This document shows positions 26,909 to 35,711 of a stretch of 64,000 nucleotides of DNA, one piece after another. Under the pieces are notes generated by a model. It made no database searches. It was not told the origin of the DNA and worked only from the letters and a program-made list of their open reading frames with translations. How positions within the stretch are numbered: position 1 is the stretch's first letter; each line of letters starts with the position of its first letter. This DNA is from Acidobacteria bacterium UBA2990 (GTDB taxonomy: Bacteria > Acidobacteriota > Vicinamibacteria > Vicinamibacterales > UBA8438), in NCBI GenBank assembly GCA_002347025.1, contig DEAE01000012.1, forward strand, positions 91,943-155,942. Reading direction: 5' to 3'. The translations under genes were made by a program, and so were the position numbers.

Positions 26909-28759
26909 ATGGACCAGGGTATGCTACAGACTGGTCGCACAATGTCCTCTACACCCGATCCACTCAACACCTATCGACAGCTGCACGCAGAGCGGCAACG
27001 TGAAGAAGCCACGCTTTCCTTGATGTGCAACCGATTAAGCAATGCGCGACTAATGACCTTCCTCACCACAGTCGTAATGGCCTGGGGAACCTTCGTCGGC
27101 GATTGGATGGTAGCGTGGTGGTTGTGCGCGCCAACAACCATCTTTGTCGGCCTTGTCATTAAACACGACCGTCTACTACTTGACAGAGACCGGATCAGGC
27201 GTGCGTTGTCATGGTACGGTCATGGAATCGCTCGACTTGAAGACCGCTGGTCTGGGATAGGACCTCGCGGCGACGAATATAGCAATAGTGAACATCCCTT
27301 CTCGCAAGACCTAGATCTCTTTGGTGATGGTTCTCTATTTCAACTTTTAAACACCACACAAACACGGTCTGGTGAGCAAACCCTAGCTAGCTGGCTCCTC
27401 ACACCTGCTAATTACAATGAAGTAATAAGCCGGCACGGTGCTGTTCGCGACCTCCAACCGAAGCTTACTTTGCGCGAAAAAATCGCTACTGCAGGTATCA
27501 AACGGTTGGACTCAGGACATCCGGAAGACCTCGTCGCCTGGGCCACCGCACCCACTATTTTAAAAGGACGTGTTTTCCAGATTTTGGCCGGTTTGTTCAC
27601 ATTATCGACCTTCGGCGCTATAGCAAGCTGGTTCACTGGCGCTACTACAGCCCTTCCGATGGCGCTCGCGCTGTGCTTGACCGCGTCCTACCACCGATGG
27701 TTCCAAGGACAAAGCGAACAAATCATGCACGCTGCGACCAAACCCAGCAACGAGCTCACAGGTATTGGCCGCATCTATCATTTGTTCAGACAAGCCAATT
27801 ACACCTCAGAACGCCTCTCGTCGCTCCGCACAACACTCGACACCCAAGAGGATATAGGGGTCGATCAACTAGCAAGACAGTTGGAACAAATCTTAGAGCA
27901 ACACGATTGGCAACATAACATCCTCTTCAGACCGATCGCGTTCCTTCTTTTTTGGCAGATGCACTGCGCATTCTCGGTAGAAACCTGGAGGATGCGCTAC
28001 GGCCATGCTGTGTCAACATGGCTGCGTCAGATCGGTGAATTTGAGGCACTGTCTGCAATTGGGACATACGCCTACGAACACCCCACAGATCCCTTCCCTA
28101 AGTTGGCCAAGAGCAAAGACCCGGTAGTCTATGATGCGATCAGGCTCGCACACCCGTTACTCCCAGCCTCAACGGCAGTGAAAAACGATGTTACCCTCGG
28201 ACCAGAAACCCGTGTCATTATCGTCAGTGGCTCCAATATGTCTGGAAAAACGACTTTATTGCGTAGCGTCGGCGTTAACATGGTCATGGCACTAATGGGC
28301 GCACCCGTTCGAGCCCAACACCTCCACATCTCCTCCCTAGACCTTGGTGCTACTCTCCGGATCGAAGACTCCCTACAAGCCGGTAAATCTCGGTTTTACA
28401 CCGAGGTAATCCGGCTCGGCCAAATCGTAGAGACGGCACGGTCCAAACCAATGCTGGTCTTACTCGACGAGCTGTTCCACGGGACCAACTCCCATGACCG
28501 GACTGATGGCGCACATGGGTTGCTTCGCTCGCTAATCTCCCTCGGAGCAATCGGCTTGGTCACCACCCATGACCTGGCACTTGTTCAAATTGGGGATCAG
28601 CTTGCCCCGCACACCTGCAACATGCATTTTGACGACACCATGGTGGATAACAAAATGTACTTCGACTACAAATTAAAACCTGGACCAGTAACCCGGAGCA
28701 ATGCATTGGCAATCATGAGGGCCGTCGGCTTGGATGTGTCCTCAAGCAACCAGTCTTGA
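26909..28759 (+). CDS. MutS-like ATPase with N-terminal membrane helices
   Basis: A 616-residue protein (an alternative ATG lies at 26942). Two hydrophobic hairpins (about residues 50-85, VVMAWGTFVGDWMVAWWL, and 225-260) place it in the membrane. The C-terminal 200 residues are a MutS domain V ATPase: Walker A SGSNMSGKTT, the Q-loop DSLQAGKSRFYTEV, Walker B MLVLLDELFHGTN and the His-switch GLVTTHD. The mismatch-recognition and connector domains of true MutS are missing. This is the membrane-anchored MutS-like group of unknown role, so mismatch repair is not implied. It is convergent with the DUF1365 gene. Confidence 0.85.
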   Translation: MDQGMLQTGRTMSSTPDPLNTYRQLHAERQREEATLSLMCNRLSNARLMTFLTTVVMAWGTFVGDWMVAWWLCAPTTIFVGLVIKHDRLLLDRDRIRRALSWYGHGIARLEDRWSGIGPRGDEYSNSEHPFSQDLDLFGDGSLFQLLNTTQTRSGEQTLASWLLTPANYNEVISRHGAVRDLQPKLTLREKIATAGIKRLDSGHPEDLVAWATAPTILKGRVFQILAGLFTLSTFGAIASWFTGATTALPMALALCLTASYHRWFQGQSEQIMHAATKPSNELTGIGRIYHLFRQANYTSERLSSLRTTLDTQEDIGVDQLARQLEQILEQHDWQHNILFRPIAFLLFWQMHCAFSVETWRMRYGHAVSTWLRQIGEFEALSAIGTYAYEHPTDPFPKLAKSKDPVVYDAIRLAHPLLPASTAVKNDVTLGPETRVIIVSGSNMSGKTTLLRSVGVNMVMALMGAPVRAQHLHISSLDLGATLRIEDSLQAGKSRFYTEVIRLGQIVETARSKPMLVLLDELFHGTNSHDRTDGAHGLLRSLISLGAIGLVTTHDLALVQIGDQLAPHTCNMHFDDTMVDNKMYFDYKLKPGPVTRSNALAIMRAVGLDVSSSNQS

Positions 28760-28771
28760 CTAGCAGTCAAG
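28755..28771. terminator. Perfect 7-bp hairpin across the MutS-like stop codon
   Basis: CTTGACT (28755-28761) and AGTCAAG (28765-28771) form a perfect stem with a 3-nt loop, overlapping the TGA of the MutS-like gene. It lies between convergent genes. A weaker CGCC/GGCG stem follows near 28792. No U-run, so efficiency as a terminator is uncertain. Confidence 0.4.
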
Positions 28772-28804
28772 GAGCTTGAACATTACTCTCTCGCCTTTCG
28801 GCGG

Positions 28805-29605
28805 TCAGTCGTCGCTAAACTTGTCCAAGTCCCGCCCCTGTAGCTCTTGGGCTCGACTCGGTGGTGGTTGTCGATAAACGGGAAGACCCTTCATCCATAA
28901 CCTCAGCGCTTCAACATGAATTCCAGCAATCGTCTTGACAGCCGCAAACGGGAAACTTCCAAGCACCCTAAACAGTGACCTTGCTGTCAGTTCAACACGG
29001 GCACCTTGAAAACTAGCAGTAAGGGTGCATTCACCGTTTTCGGAATGGACAACATTCAAGCCAAACCGGTCGCCAACCGGTGCTAGATAGAAATCGTATT
29101 GTCCAGCCATAGACAAAAATGGAGAGACATGAAGGGCCTTGGTTGCCCGGTAGTGAATAGTCTGGTTGATCTGATCTGCACCGGTATTGATCTGATCACG
29201 CAAGAGATATAAGTACCTCTCACCGAAAGTGTTATTGACCTCAGCCACTACCGCACGCAACACACCGCCTTCGTGACAGTAGTAGACGCTAATCGGGTTG
29301 AACGCGTAGCCCAAAAGACGACACTGGGTCAACAAGTAGATTCGTGGTCTAGATAATTCCACACCTTTCCTTCTCAAGAAGGACACCATCTTGGTCTTAG
29401 TGTCGGTAGCAGAGCCATCGAGATAGTCACGGTCATGAAACGCGACAAGATTGAGCCGATTCAAAGAAAATGGCCAAACAGAGCGTTCGAAATCAGGAAG
29501 TTCATCCAGATCCAAATAGAACATGAACAGCCGATAGCGGAATTTGTGCACCTGAGGACGCCGGCGATGGTGCCTAACATCGCCCACAAACAGACAAGAT
29601 TTCAT
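28805..29605 (-). CDS. DUF1365-domain protein of lipid-modification cluster
   Basis: A 266-residue protein with the family opening LFVGDVRHHRRRPQVHKFRYRLFMFYLDLDEL and the SRPRIYLLTQCRLLGYAFNPISVYYCHE motif typical of DUF1365. The biochemical role is unknown, but homologues are nearly always next to a COG2907 flavin oxidoreductase and a cyclopropane-fatty-acid-synthase-like enzyme, as here. The start overlaps the stop of the flavoprotein gene by ATGA, so the two are translationally coupled. Probably acts in modifying membrane fatty acids. Confidence 0.88.
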   Translation of the reverse strand: MKSCLFVGDVRHHRRRPQVHKFRYRLFMFYLDLDELPDFERSVWPFSLNRLNLVAFHDRDYLDGSATDTKTKMVSFLRRKGVELSRPRIYLLTQCRLLGYAFNPISVYYCHEGGVLRAVVAEVNNTFGERYLYLLRDQINTGADQINQTIHYRATKALHVSPFLSMAGQYDFYLAPVGDRFGLNVVHSENGECTLTASFQGARVELTARSLFRVLGSFPFAAVKTIAGIHVEALRLWMKGLPVYRQPPPSRAQELQGRDLDKFSDD

Positions 29606-30870
29606 ACCTTCGCTCGTGACTCATTCACCTGACGCGCAACAGCAAGGCCCGCGCGTACACCGTCTTCGTGAAAACCATTACCTAAATAGGCTCCACAGTA
29701 ATGTGTTCTTTCCCCCCCAATCAACCCAAGCTCTCGCTGGGCTTCTAAGCCCTGTTGGGTAAAAACAGGGTGCGTGTAATTCATCCGCGCAATCACCGTT
29801 GAGGGTTCCGGGAGCAGGTCATCGTCTGACGGATTGAGAGTTACCGCGTAGGTGACGTCTTCATCGAGCCTCTGTAGGCGATTCAGAGCATAGGTCACCT
29901 GGACCGGGGTTCTCTCGTCCCGACAATCTCGCACATGGTAGTTCCAGGACGCCTCAGCCGCCTCAGCGCTAGGCAGTAGCCGCCTGTCCGTGTGTAATAC
30001 CACCATGTTGTGGCGGTATGGCAGCGCGCGTAGAGCACGCGCCTCCCGGTGATCAGCATCTTCCAACAAAGCGAGGGCTTGATCGCTGTGTGTGGCAATG
30101 ACCACTCGTTCGAAGCACTCCCAATCGTTTTCATCAGTCTTAATCTCAACTCTATCCAAACACCGCCGGATAAGGCGAACCGGTGAACCAAGGCGAATGC
30201 GATTCGCAAACGGACGGATAAGAGCCTCAACATAGTTTTGGCTTCCACCGGTAACAGTGCGCCATGGAGGGTGACCATAGACTTGAAGCAATCCATGGTT
30301 GCGAAAAAATTCAAACACAAAGCGGATCGGCATCCGCTGCACTTCTTCACCGGAAGCTGACCAGATCGCGGAAGCCATCGGATTCAAGTAATGCCGAAAC
30401 AGTTCATCTCCAAAAACATGGTTTCGATGAAGCTCCCCGAGCGTCTGCTCCCCAACGGAACCACCAACCCTACGCGCCCAACTATTGAAGCGGACGATAT
30501 CAACCACCATTCGATAGAACGAAGGTGACAGCATTTGAGCCGACTTTGCAAAAAGGCCCCGAAGCCCACGACTGCTGTATTCCACACCACACCGGTCACA
30601 CCGAACACCGAACGACATCTCGCTAGGTTGGGTTCGAACACCCAATCGTGCCAGTAACGCGGTGAACAGTGGATAGGTTCGCTCGTTGAAAACAATAAAG
30701 CCTGTATCAAGCGCAACCTCCCCAGCTCTTCCAACTCGTGGCACCTGATGGGTTTCACTATGTCCACCGGCATGAGCATTTTTCTCATACACAACAATCT
30801 CGTTGGTACCATGAAGCTCATTTGCAGCGACCAAACCAGAGATACCAGCACCGACAATTGCGATTCTCAT
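29602..30870 (-). CDS. FAD-dependent oxidoreductase (COG2907, amine-oxidase fold)
   Basis: A 422-residue flavoprotein. The dinucleotide motif is MRIAIVGAGISGLVAANEL at residue 1, followed by VVYEKNAHAGGHSETHQ and the DTGFIVFNERTYPLF segment of the COG2907 family. The C-terminal FAD-binding end is YCGAYLGNGFHEDGVRAGLA. A desaturase or oxidase role on acyl chains is likely from the conserved neighbourhood. It is the first gene of a two-gene minus-strand operon with DUF1365 and is divergent from the cyclopropane-synthase-like gene, with a 219-nt AT-rich region between. Confidence 0.9.
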   Translation of the reverse strand: MRIAIVGAGISGLVAANELHGTNEIVVYEKNAHAGGHSETHQVPRVGRAGEVALDTGFIVFNERTYPLFTALLARLGVRTQPSEMSFGVRCDRCGVEYSSRGLRGLFAKSAQMLSPSFYRMVVDIVRFNSWARRVGGSVGEQTLGELHRNHVFGDELFRHYLNPMASAIWSASGEEVQRMPIRFVFEFFRNHGLLQVYGHPPWRTVTGGSQNYVEALIRPFANRIRLGSPVRLIRRCLDRVEIKTDENDWECFERVVIATHSDQALALLEDADHREARALRALPYRHNMVVLHTDRRLLPSAEAAEASWNYHVRDCRDERTPVQVTYALNRLQRLDEDVTYAVTLNPSDDDLLPEPSTVIARMNYTHPVFTQQGLEAQRELGLIGGERTHYCGAYLGNGFHEDGVRAGLAVARQVNESRAKV

Positions 30871-30958
30871 CCTTGGTTATTTTCATTCATCCAACAGGAA
30901 ACGATTATCTTGCTCGTTCGCAAGGTTCAAAATGAGGTGAATGGAATTTCATATTAAG

Positions 30959-30975
30959 ATAATTATTTTAATTAT
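30959..30975. promoter_or_regulatory. AT-rich palindrome in the divergent control region
   Basis: ATAATTA (30959-30965) and TAATTAT (30969-30975) form a perfect inverted repeat with a TTT centre. It lies in the most AT-rich part of the intergenic region between the flavoprotein operon and the cyclopropane-synthase-like gene. Position and symmetry suggest an operator, possibly for the XRE-cupin regulator at 32354, or part of the core promoters. No experimental support. Confidence 0.45.
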
Positions 30976-31089
30976 TTTGTGTGTATGCCTAATTGGCAGT
31001 AGAGTGAAACTGAGCATGTTCGAATATCAAGTAAACCAAACGCCGTGTGGAGACTCTACCCACATCAAGTTTAAGTTGGGCTGCTTTTC

Positions 31090-32328
31090 ATGTTCAGGTT
31101 AGTCGATTCTATAGCGGCACATAGCTTCAGAAGTCTCATGGGTGGCCACTTGCGCCGGTTGCAAGAAGGAACCCTCGAGATTGCAGATGGCACCCGGTCA
31201 CAGACGTTCGGCGTACCATCAGTAGAGGGACTAGCTGCCCGCCTAGAAATAACAAATACCAGAGCATATCAGTCCATTGCTTTCGGAGGCAGTATTGGCG
31301 CTGCCGAAGCATATGCCAGACGCTGGTGGACAGCTGACGACCTAACAGCGCTAATCCGAATTGTCGCGCGTAACCGTGACATTTCCCTCAACCTCGATGG
31401 TTGGTTAACCCGAGCAGCACTGGCCGCCCACCGTCTGCGACATCGATTCCGAATGAACCATCGCAAACAAAGCCGCCGAAACATCGCCGCGCACTACGAC
31501 TTGGGGAACGATTTTTTCTCGTTGTTTCTCGATCCAACGATGACCTACTCATGTGCAGTCTTCCCTGAGCCAGACAGCTCACTTGAGACAGCTTCGCGAC
31601 ATAAACTCGACCTGATCTGCCGCAAGCTTGATCTGGGTTCGTCCGACCACCTCTTGGAAATTGGCGGCGGCTGGGGAAGCCTCGCCGCACACGCTGCAGA
31701 AACTTACGGATGTCAGGTCACCACCACAACTATTTCCAAGCAACAGTATGAGCATGTAAAGAAGTCCCTCGCCGCAGCCAAGCTATCAGACCAGGTTAGG
31801 GTTGTCCTGGTGGACTATCGTGATCTGTGGCGAGTGCTTAATAAACGCTTTGATAAGGTAGTCTCAATCGAGATGATCGAAGCAGTTGGCCACAATTACC
31901 TAGATACCTATTGTCAGGCCTGCGACCAGCTGACGAAACCAGGTGGGCGGATGCTGCTGCAATCAATCGTCATTTCAGATGATCTCTACGACCGTTACAG
32001 TCACTCTGTCGACTTCATCCAACGTTACATCTTTCCGGGCGGATTCCTACCATCCCTAGATGATCTCGTTAGACGGCTTGAGTTACACACTGAATTTGAT
32101 CTGACTGCGGTCGATGAGATCACCGAACACTACCCAGGAACCCTCAGAGCATGGCGCACCCGTTTGATCGAAAACTGGACAGAATTGATCGGGCTCGGTT
32201 ACCCAGACACGCTACTCCGGCTCTGGGAGTTCTATTTCTGCTACTCAGAGGGCGGGTTCTTAGAACGCACTGTAGGAGATTTTCAGCTGCTGCTGACAAA
32301 GCGTACCGGCCAGGCTTTCACCTCCTAG
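31090..32328 (+). CDS. cfa: Cyclopropane-fatty-acyl-phospholipid synthase-like methyltransferase
   Basis: A 412-residue SAM-dependent enzyme. Family motifs are IAAHYDLGNDFFSLFLD, DPTMTYSCAVF, the SAM motif LLEIGGGWGSLAAHAAE, VVSIEMIEAVGHNYLD and QRYIFPGGFLPS. It should transfer a methylene or methyl group to unsaturated acyl chains of membrane phospholipids. Given the flavin oxidoreductase and DUF1365 next door, a methylated-alkene or furan-fatty-acid type modification is as plausible as a cyclopropane. The regulator gene starts 25 nt downstream, so the two are probably cotranscribed. Confidence 0.9.
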   Translation: MFRLVDSIAAHSFRSLMGGHLRRLQEGTLEIADGTRSQTFGVPSVEGLAARLEITNTRAYQSIAFGGSIGAAEAYARRWWTADDLTALIRIVARNRDISLNLDGWLTRAALAAHRLRHRFRMNHRKQSRRNIAAHYDLGNDFFSLFLDPTMTYSCAVFPEPDSSLETASRHKLDLICRKLDLGSSDHLLEIGGGWGSLAAHAAETYGCQVTTTTISKQQYEHVKKSLAAAKLSDQVRVVLVDYRDLWRVLNKRFDKVVSIEMIEAVGHNYLDTYCQACDQLTKPGGRMLLQSIVISDDLYDRYSHSVDFIQRYIFPGGFLPSLDDLVRRLELHTEFDLTAVDEITEHYPGTLRAWRTRLIENWTELIGLGYPDTLLRLWEFYFCYSEGGFLERTVGDFQLLLTKRTGQAFTS

Positions 32329-32353
32329 GCCTTTATCAAAAAAAAGAAATCAT

Positions 32354-32938
32354 ATGCCGCTGACTTCAACCGTAACAGAGGGTCTAGATAGCTACCACAT
32401 TGGCAACAAGCTGCGCGAACTCCGAATCAGCAAGAAAATGGGATTGGTTCAACTTGGCCAACACAGCGGACTATCGGCTGCATTATTATCCAAGATCGAA
32501 CGAGGCAAAATGTACCCAACGCTGCCTACTTTGCTGCGAATCGCATTAGTATTCAGCGTAGGACTTGACTACTTTTTTGAAGACAAGAAGCCTGAAATCT
32601 GCGTAGTCCTAAGGAAAGATCGACAACGATTCCCTGACAGACCAGACACGAAAACAGTGGCCTACCACTTCGAATCGCTAGATTTTCCGGATAAGAACAG
32701 CAAATCCAGCGCCTATTTGGCCCACTTTAAACCGATACCGGTCGAAGATGTGAAACTACATAAACACGACGGAAAAGAGTTCCTGTTCGTGCTTGAAGGA
32801 AGGCTTGGCCTCTACATCCAGAACCACGAAACAACACTGGGACCTGAAGACTCGGCAACCTTCGACTGCAGTCGCCCCCATGGATACCGACAGATCGGAA
32901 AAAAGCCATGCCGAGCAGTGGTGATCGTTGGATTATAG
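32354..32938 (+). CDS. XRE-family regulator with C-terminal cupin
   Basis: A 194-residue transcription factor. Residues 17-75 are an XRE helix-turn-helix (KLRELRISKKMGLVQLGQ, then HSGLSAALLSKIERGKMYPT). Residues 120-194 are a cupin (LHKHDGKEFLFVLEGRLGLY, then GPEDSATFDCSRPHGYRQIG), giving two histidines for a metal or small ligand. These regulators sense a ligand in the cupin and bind DNA by the HTH. Its place directly after the cyclopropane-synthase-like gene suggests it controls this lipid cluster, perhaps through the palindrome at 30959. Confidence 0.87.
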   Translation: MPLTSTVTEGLDSYHIGNKLRELRISKKMGLVQLGQHSGLSAALLSKIERGKMYPTLPTLLRIALVFSVGLDYFFEDKKPEICVVLRKDRQRFPDRPDTKTVAYHFESLDFPDKNSKSSAYLAHFKPIPVEDVKLHKHDGKEFLFVLEGRLGLYIQNHETTLGPEDSATFDCSRPHGYRQIGKKPCRAVVIVGL

Positions 32939-33098
32939 GCACGCTAATCTCACCAGAAGCCCAAAACACCCTGCGCTCGAGCCACGACCACAGTAATCTC
33001 ACTGCCTGCCACACGGCCTACTCATGAAACAAAGAGTCAACCTTGTCTTCTTCGGGTATAGACCACTGGACAGAAATCACTGGTTGGGAGCGACTGGC

Positions 33099-33671
33099 TC
33101 AATCGCCAAATCCCATGGAGTCAAACACCACCCGCACCTGCTCTTGCCGATAAGCAAAGATCTTTTGCAGATCACCGTGCACCCAGCCAAACAGGGGACT
33201 GCGGCCTAGTGGTCCTAGGTACAATTCGTAGTTAACAGTATCCCGAATGACGGTGCCAGTATCCTTCTTCGTAAAGTCGTGCCGATGGTGCCACCGCCGG
33301 AACGGCCCTAGCTGCTGGCGATCAACAAACGTAAACGGAGGCTTCCACTCATCAATCCGGGTTCTCCAGAACACAGGAACGTGGTGAAGCTGGAGTGTGT
33401 AATCAAGAATGGTACCGGTTCGAATAGGATCACTCGTAACACGCCGAATGTTGAACTGGAGAAAGGGTGGCGTCAGTCGCTCCAGGTTTCGAGGCGATGC
33501 AAAAAACGGAAAAACATCCTCAGGCGAGCCGCCCACCCACTGGACGCAACTGAGCCTCCATCCTTTACCGGTAGGCCTAATATTTACAGTGGTGTCATTA
33601 TGGAGCGTTGCCTGGAGTGCTTGAGATATTGAAGTCGCAGATGAAGGCGGCTTAGGCCTGTGGATTACCAT
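33099..33671 (-). CDS. SRPBCC (START-like) ligand-binding domain protein
   Basis: A 190-residue protein. From about residue 42 it follows the SRPBCC pattern of the cell-division-inhibitor-like group: GGSPEDVFPFFASPRNLERLTPPFL, then TGTILDYTLQLHHVPVFWRTRIDEWKPPFTFVDRQQLGPFRRWHHRHDF. This family binds hydrophobic ligands, perhaps lipids or isoprenoids. The N-terminal 40 residues are poorly conserved and the true start may be downstream. It faces the lipid-modification cluster convergently, and the same family is often found with COG2907/DUF1365/Cfa genes. Confidence 0.8.
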   Translation of the reverse strand: MVIHRPKPPSSATSISQALQATLHNDTTVNIRPTGKGWRLSCVQWVGGSPEDVFPFFASPRNLERLTPPFLQFNIRRVTSDPIRTGTILDYTLQLHHVPVFWRTRIDEWKPPFTFVDRQQLGPFRRWHHRHDFTKKDTGTVIRDTVNYELYLGPLGRSPLFGWVHGDLQKIFAYRQEQVRVVFDSMGFGD

Positions 33672-33711
33672 TTTGAGTTCACTCAGATATTAAAAACTTC
33701 AACAGCTCAAG

Positions 33712-35220
33712 CTATGACTCGCGTCGCTCTTCCACCGATCGCTTCACAACTGGATAAATCGCGAAAAGCACGACGGTCCCTAAGATAGCTGCCGACACCG
33801 GTCGTTCCAGGAAGACAGTCAAGTCCCCTCCTGAGATAGACATCGCCCGCCGAAATTCCTGCTCAAGTAAAGGTCCCAGTACTACAGCCAGAATGGTAGG
33901 AGCAAGCGGTATATTATGGCGTCGCATGAAAAACCCAACTACGCCGAGTCCGTAGGCGAGCCCCACATCGAATATGTTGTTGTTTAAGGTATACACACCA
34001 AGCGTGGCAAAGGCGAGCACTGCTGCAAACAGCAGCGGCCGCGGTATCTGGAGTAAACGAACCCAGACCCGGATCATGGGTAGATTTAATACCAATAGCA
34101 GCACGTTGGAAACATACAGGCTAGCGATCAAACCCCAGACCAGGTTTGAATTCTGAGTGAATAGAAGCGGCCCTGGCTGAAGGCCATACATTTGGAAAGC
34201 AGCGAGCATGACCGCGGTCGTACCGGAACCTGGAACGCCGAGAGCGAGCAAAGGAACCAAGCTGCCACCGGCGCTTGCATTATTGGCAGCCTCCGGCCCT
34301 GCAACTCCCTCAATGGCCCCTTTACCAAACAGCTCCGGCCTCGCCGCCATGCGACGTTCTACTGTGTAGGACAAGAAGCTCGCCACCGTCGCTCCGGCCC
34401 CTGGCAAGACACCGGCAAAGAAACCGATGAATGTCCCGCGTAGCCACGCTGGGATGGAACGACGCCAGTCCTGCCGATTCAGCTTGACCCACGCATCCAC
34501 CGGAAGCGACCGAAGCCCAGTCGCCTGGCTAGTCGCAGCGAACCAAAACACCTCTCCAACCGCGAATAAACCTACTGTCGCAATAACAACATTAATCCCA
34601 CCAAAAAGCCCTGGAACCCCAAAGGTGAAGCGAGGCTGGCCAGTCTGGACATCAATACCGATTGTTCCCAGGGCTAACCCACCCAGGATAGCCACCAGCC
34701 CCTTTGACCCTGAGCCACCAGAGAGCCCTCCCACCGACATCAAAGCAAGTGCCATTAGAGCAAAGTACTCGGTCGGTCCAAACTCGAGGGCAAGTTCAAC
34801 AAGGGCAGGTGCCAGCACCATTAGCATCACTGTGGCGAAGGTTCCGGCAATAAACGATCCAATTGCGGCAGTAGCCAGCGCAGCACCAGCCCGACCGCTA
34901 CGAGCCATCTCAAACCCATCAAGGGCCGTCACGACGCTCGATGCTTCGCCTGGCATTTTGATCAAAATCGAGGTAGTTGAACCGCCATACATAGCACCGT
35001 AGTAGATGCCGCCGAAGAGGATGAATGCTCCAACTGGGTCCATGCCAAACGTTACCGGCAACAACATGGAGATGGCGAGAGCCGGGCCTATACCTGGGAG
35101 CACTCCAATCGCAGTGCCAGCCGTCACGCCTACCAAGCCGAACAGGAGATTAAGTGGCTCAAGTGCGGCAGCAAAACCGCCGGCTAAGTCGTTCCCCAAC
35201 AGCGGTGACAACTCCGTCAA
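33712..35220 (-). CDS. tctA: Tripartite tricarboxylate transporter, large permease TctA
   Basis: A 502-residue permease with about twelve membrane helices. Signatures are GVLPGIGPALAISMLLPVTFG, GGIYYGAMYGGSTTSILIKMPGEASSV and GVLPGAGATVASFLSYTVE, the paired PGxG loops of the TctA family. It moves a carboxylate (tricarboxylate or similar organic acid) across the inner membrane using a periplasmic binding protein. The start codon is TTG, overlapping the TctB stop as TTGA, so translation is coupled. Last gene of the TctCBA operon. Confidence 0.93.
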   Translation of the reverse strand: MTELSPLLGNDLAGGFAAALEPLNLLFGLVGVTAGTAIGVLPGIGPALAISMLLPVTFGMDPVGAFILFGGIYYGAMYGGSTTSILIKMPGEASSVVTALDGFEMARSGRAGAALATAAIGSFIAGTFATVMLMVLAPALVELALEFGPTEYFALMALALMSVGGLSGGSGSKGLVAILGGLALGTIGIDVQTGQPRFTFGVPGLFGGINVVIATVGLFAVGEVFWFAATSQATGLRSLPVDAWVKLNRQDWRRSIPAWLRGTFIGFFAGVLPGAGATVASFLSYTVERRMAARPELFGKGAIEGVAGPEAANNASAGGSLVPLLALGVPGSGTTAVMLAAFQMYGLQPGPLLFTQNSNLVWGLIASLYVSNVLLLVLNLPMIRVWVRLLQIPRPLLFAAVLAFATLGVYTLNNNIFDVGLAYGLGVVGFFMRRHNIPLAPTILAVVLGPLLEQEFRRAMSISGGDLTVFLERPVSAAILGTVVLFAIYPVVKRSVEERRES

Positions 35221-35651
35221 CCTAGGAAACCTCCTGGCAAACGGAGACCGAGTAGAAGACCAAAAACAATGTAGACCGATACAGTGATACCGACACTGAC
35301 GATGACATCACGTCGCCAGTCTCGGCTACCTAGCAGGTTAGACTCAACCGCTATAAACACTGCCGTAGCCACCAAATAGCCGACCCGCTCAAATACCAGG
35401 ACATACACAAGAAAGGCAAGAGCACTAGGACACACCACGCTCCAGTCAACCGCGGAGAGTCCAATCCGATCCGCCGCTCCAATGGCGATCCAAAGTGAGC
35501 AGACAATCCAGACAACTCCTATCAGCAAGGGCACCAAGCGCGGACCGATAACGGTATATTGCCCAAACGGCTCACTGATCAGCATTGCGGCCACAGTGTA
35601 ACTAACACTGACAATTAGAAGCACGATCCCTAAGCCGCGGTCTGGCGACAT
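35217..35651 (-). CDS. tctB: Tripartite tricarboxylate transporter, small permease TctB
   Basis: A 144-residue protein with four hydrophobic helices (LGIVLLIVSVSYTVAAMLI; LVPLLIGVVWIVCSLWIAIG; VCPSALAFLVYVLVFE; VIVSVGITVSVYIVFGLLLG). The GPRLVPLLIG segment is typical of TctB. It forms the membrane complex with TctA, which overlaps it by 4 nt. It starts 60 nt after the binding-protein gene. Confidence 0.88.
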   Translation of the reverse strand: MSPDRGLGIVLLIVSVSYTVAAMLISEPFGQYTVIGPRLVPLLIGVVWIVCSLWIAIGAADRIGLSAVDWSVVCPSALAFLVYVLVFERVGYLVATAVFIAVESNLLGSRDWRRDVIVSVGITVSVYIVFGLLLGLRLPGGFLG

Positions 35652-35711
35652 AAAGTTAGTTTATTCCCTGATATCAATTACCCTTTTTCAAACAAAATCT
35701 AAGAATTCGAG

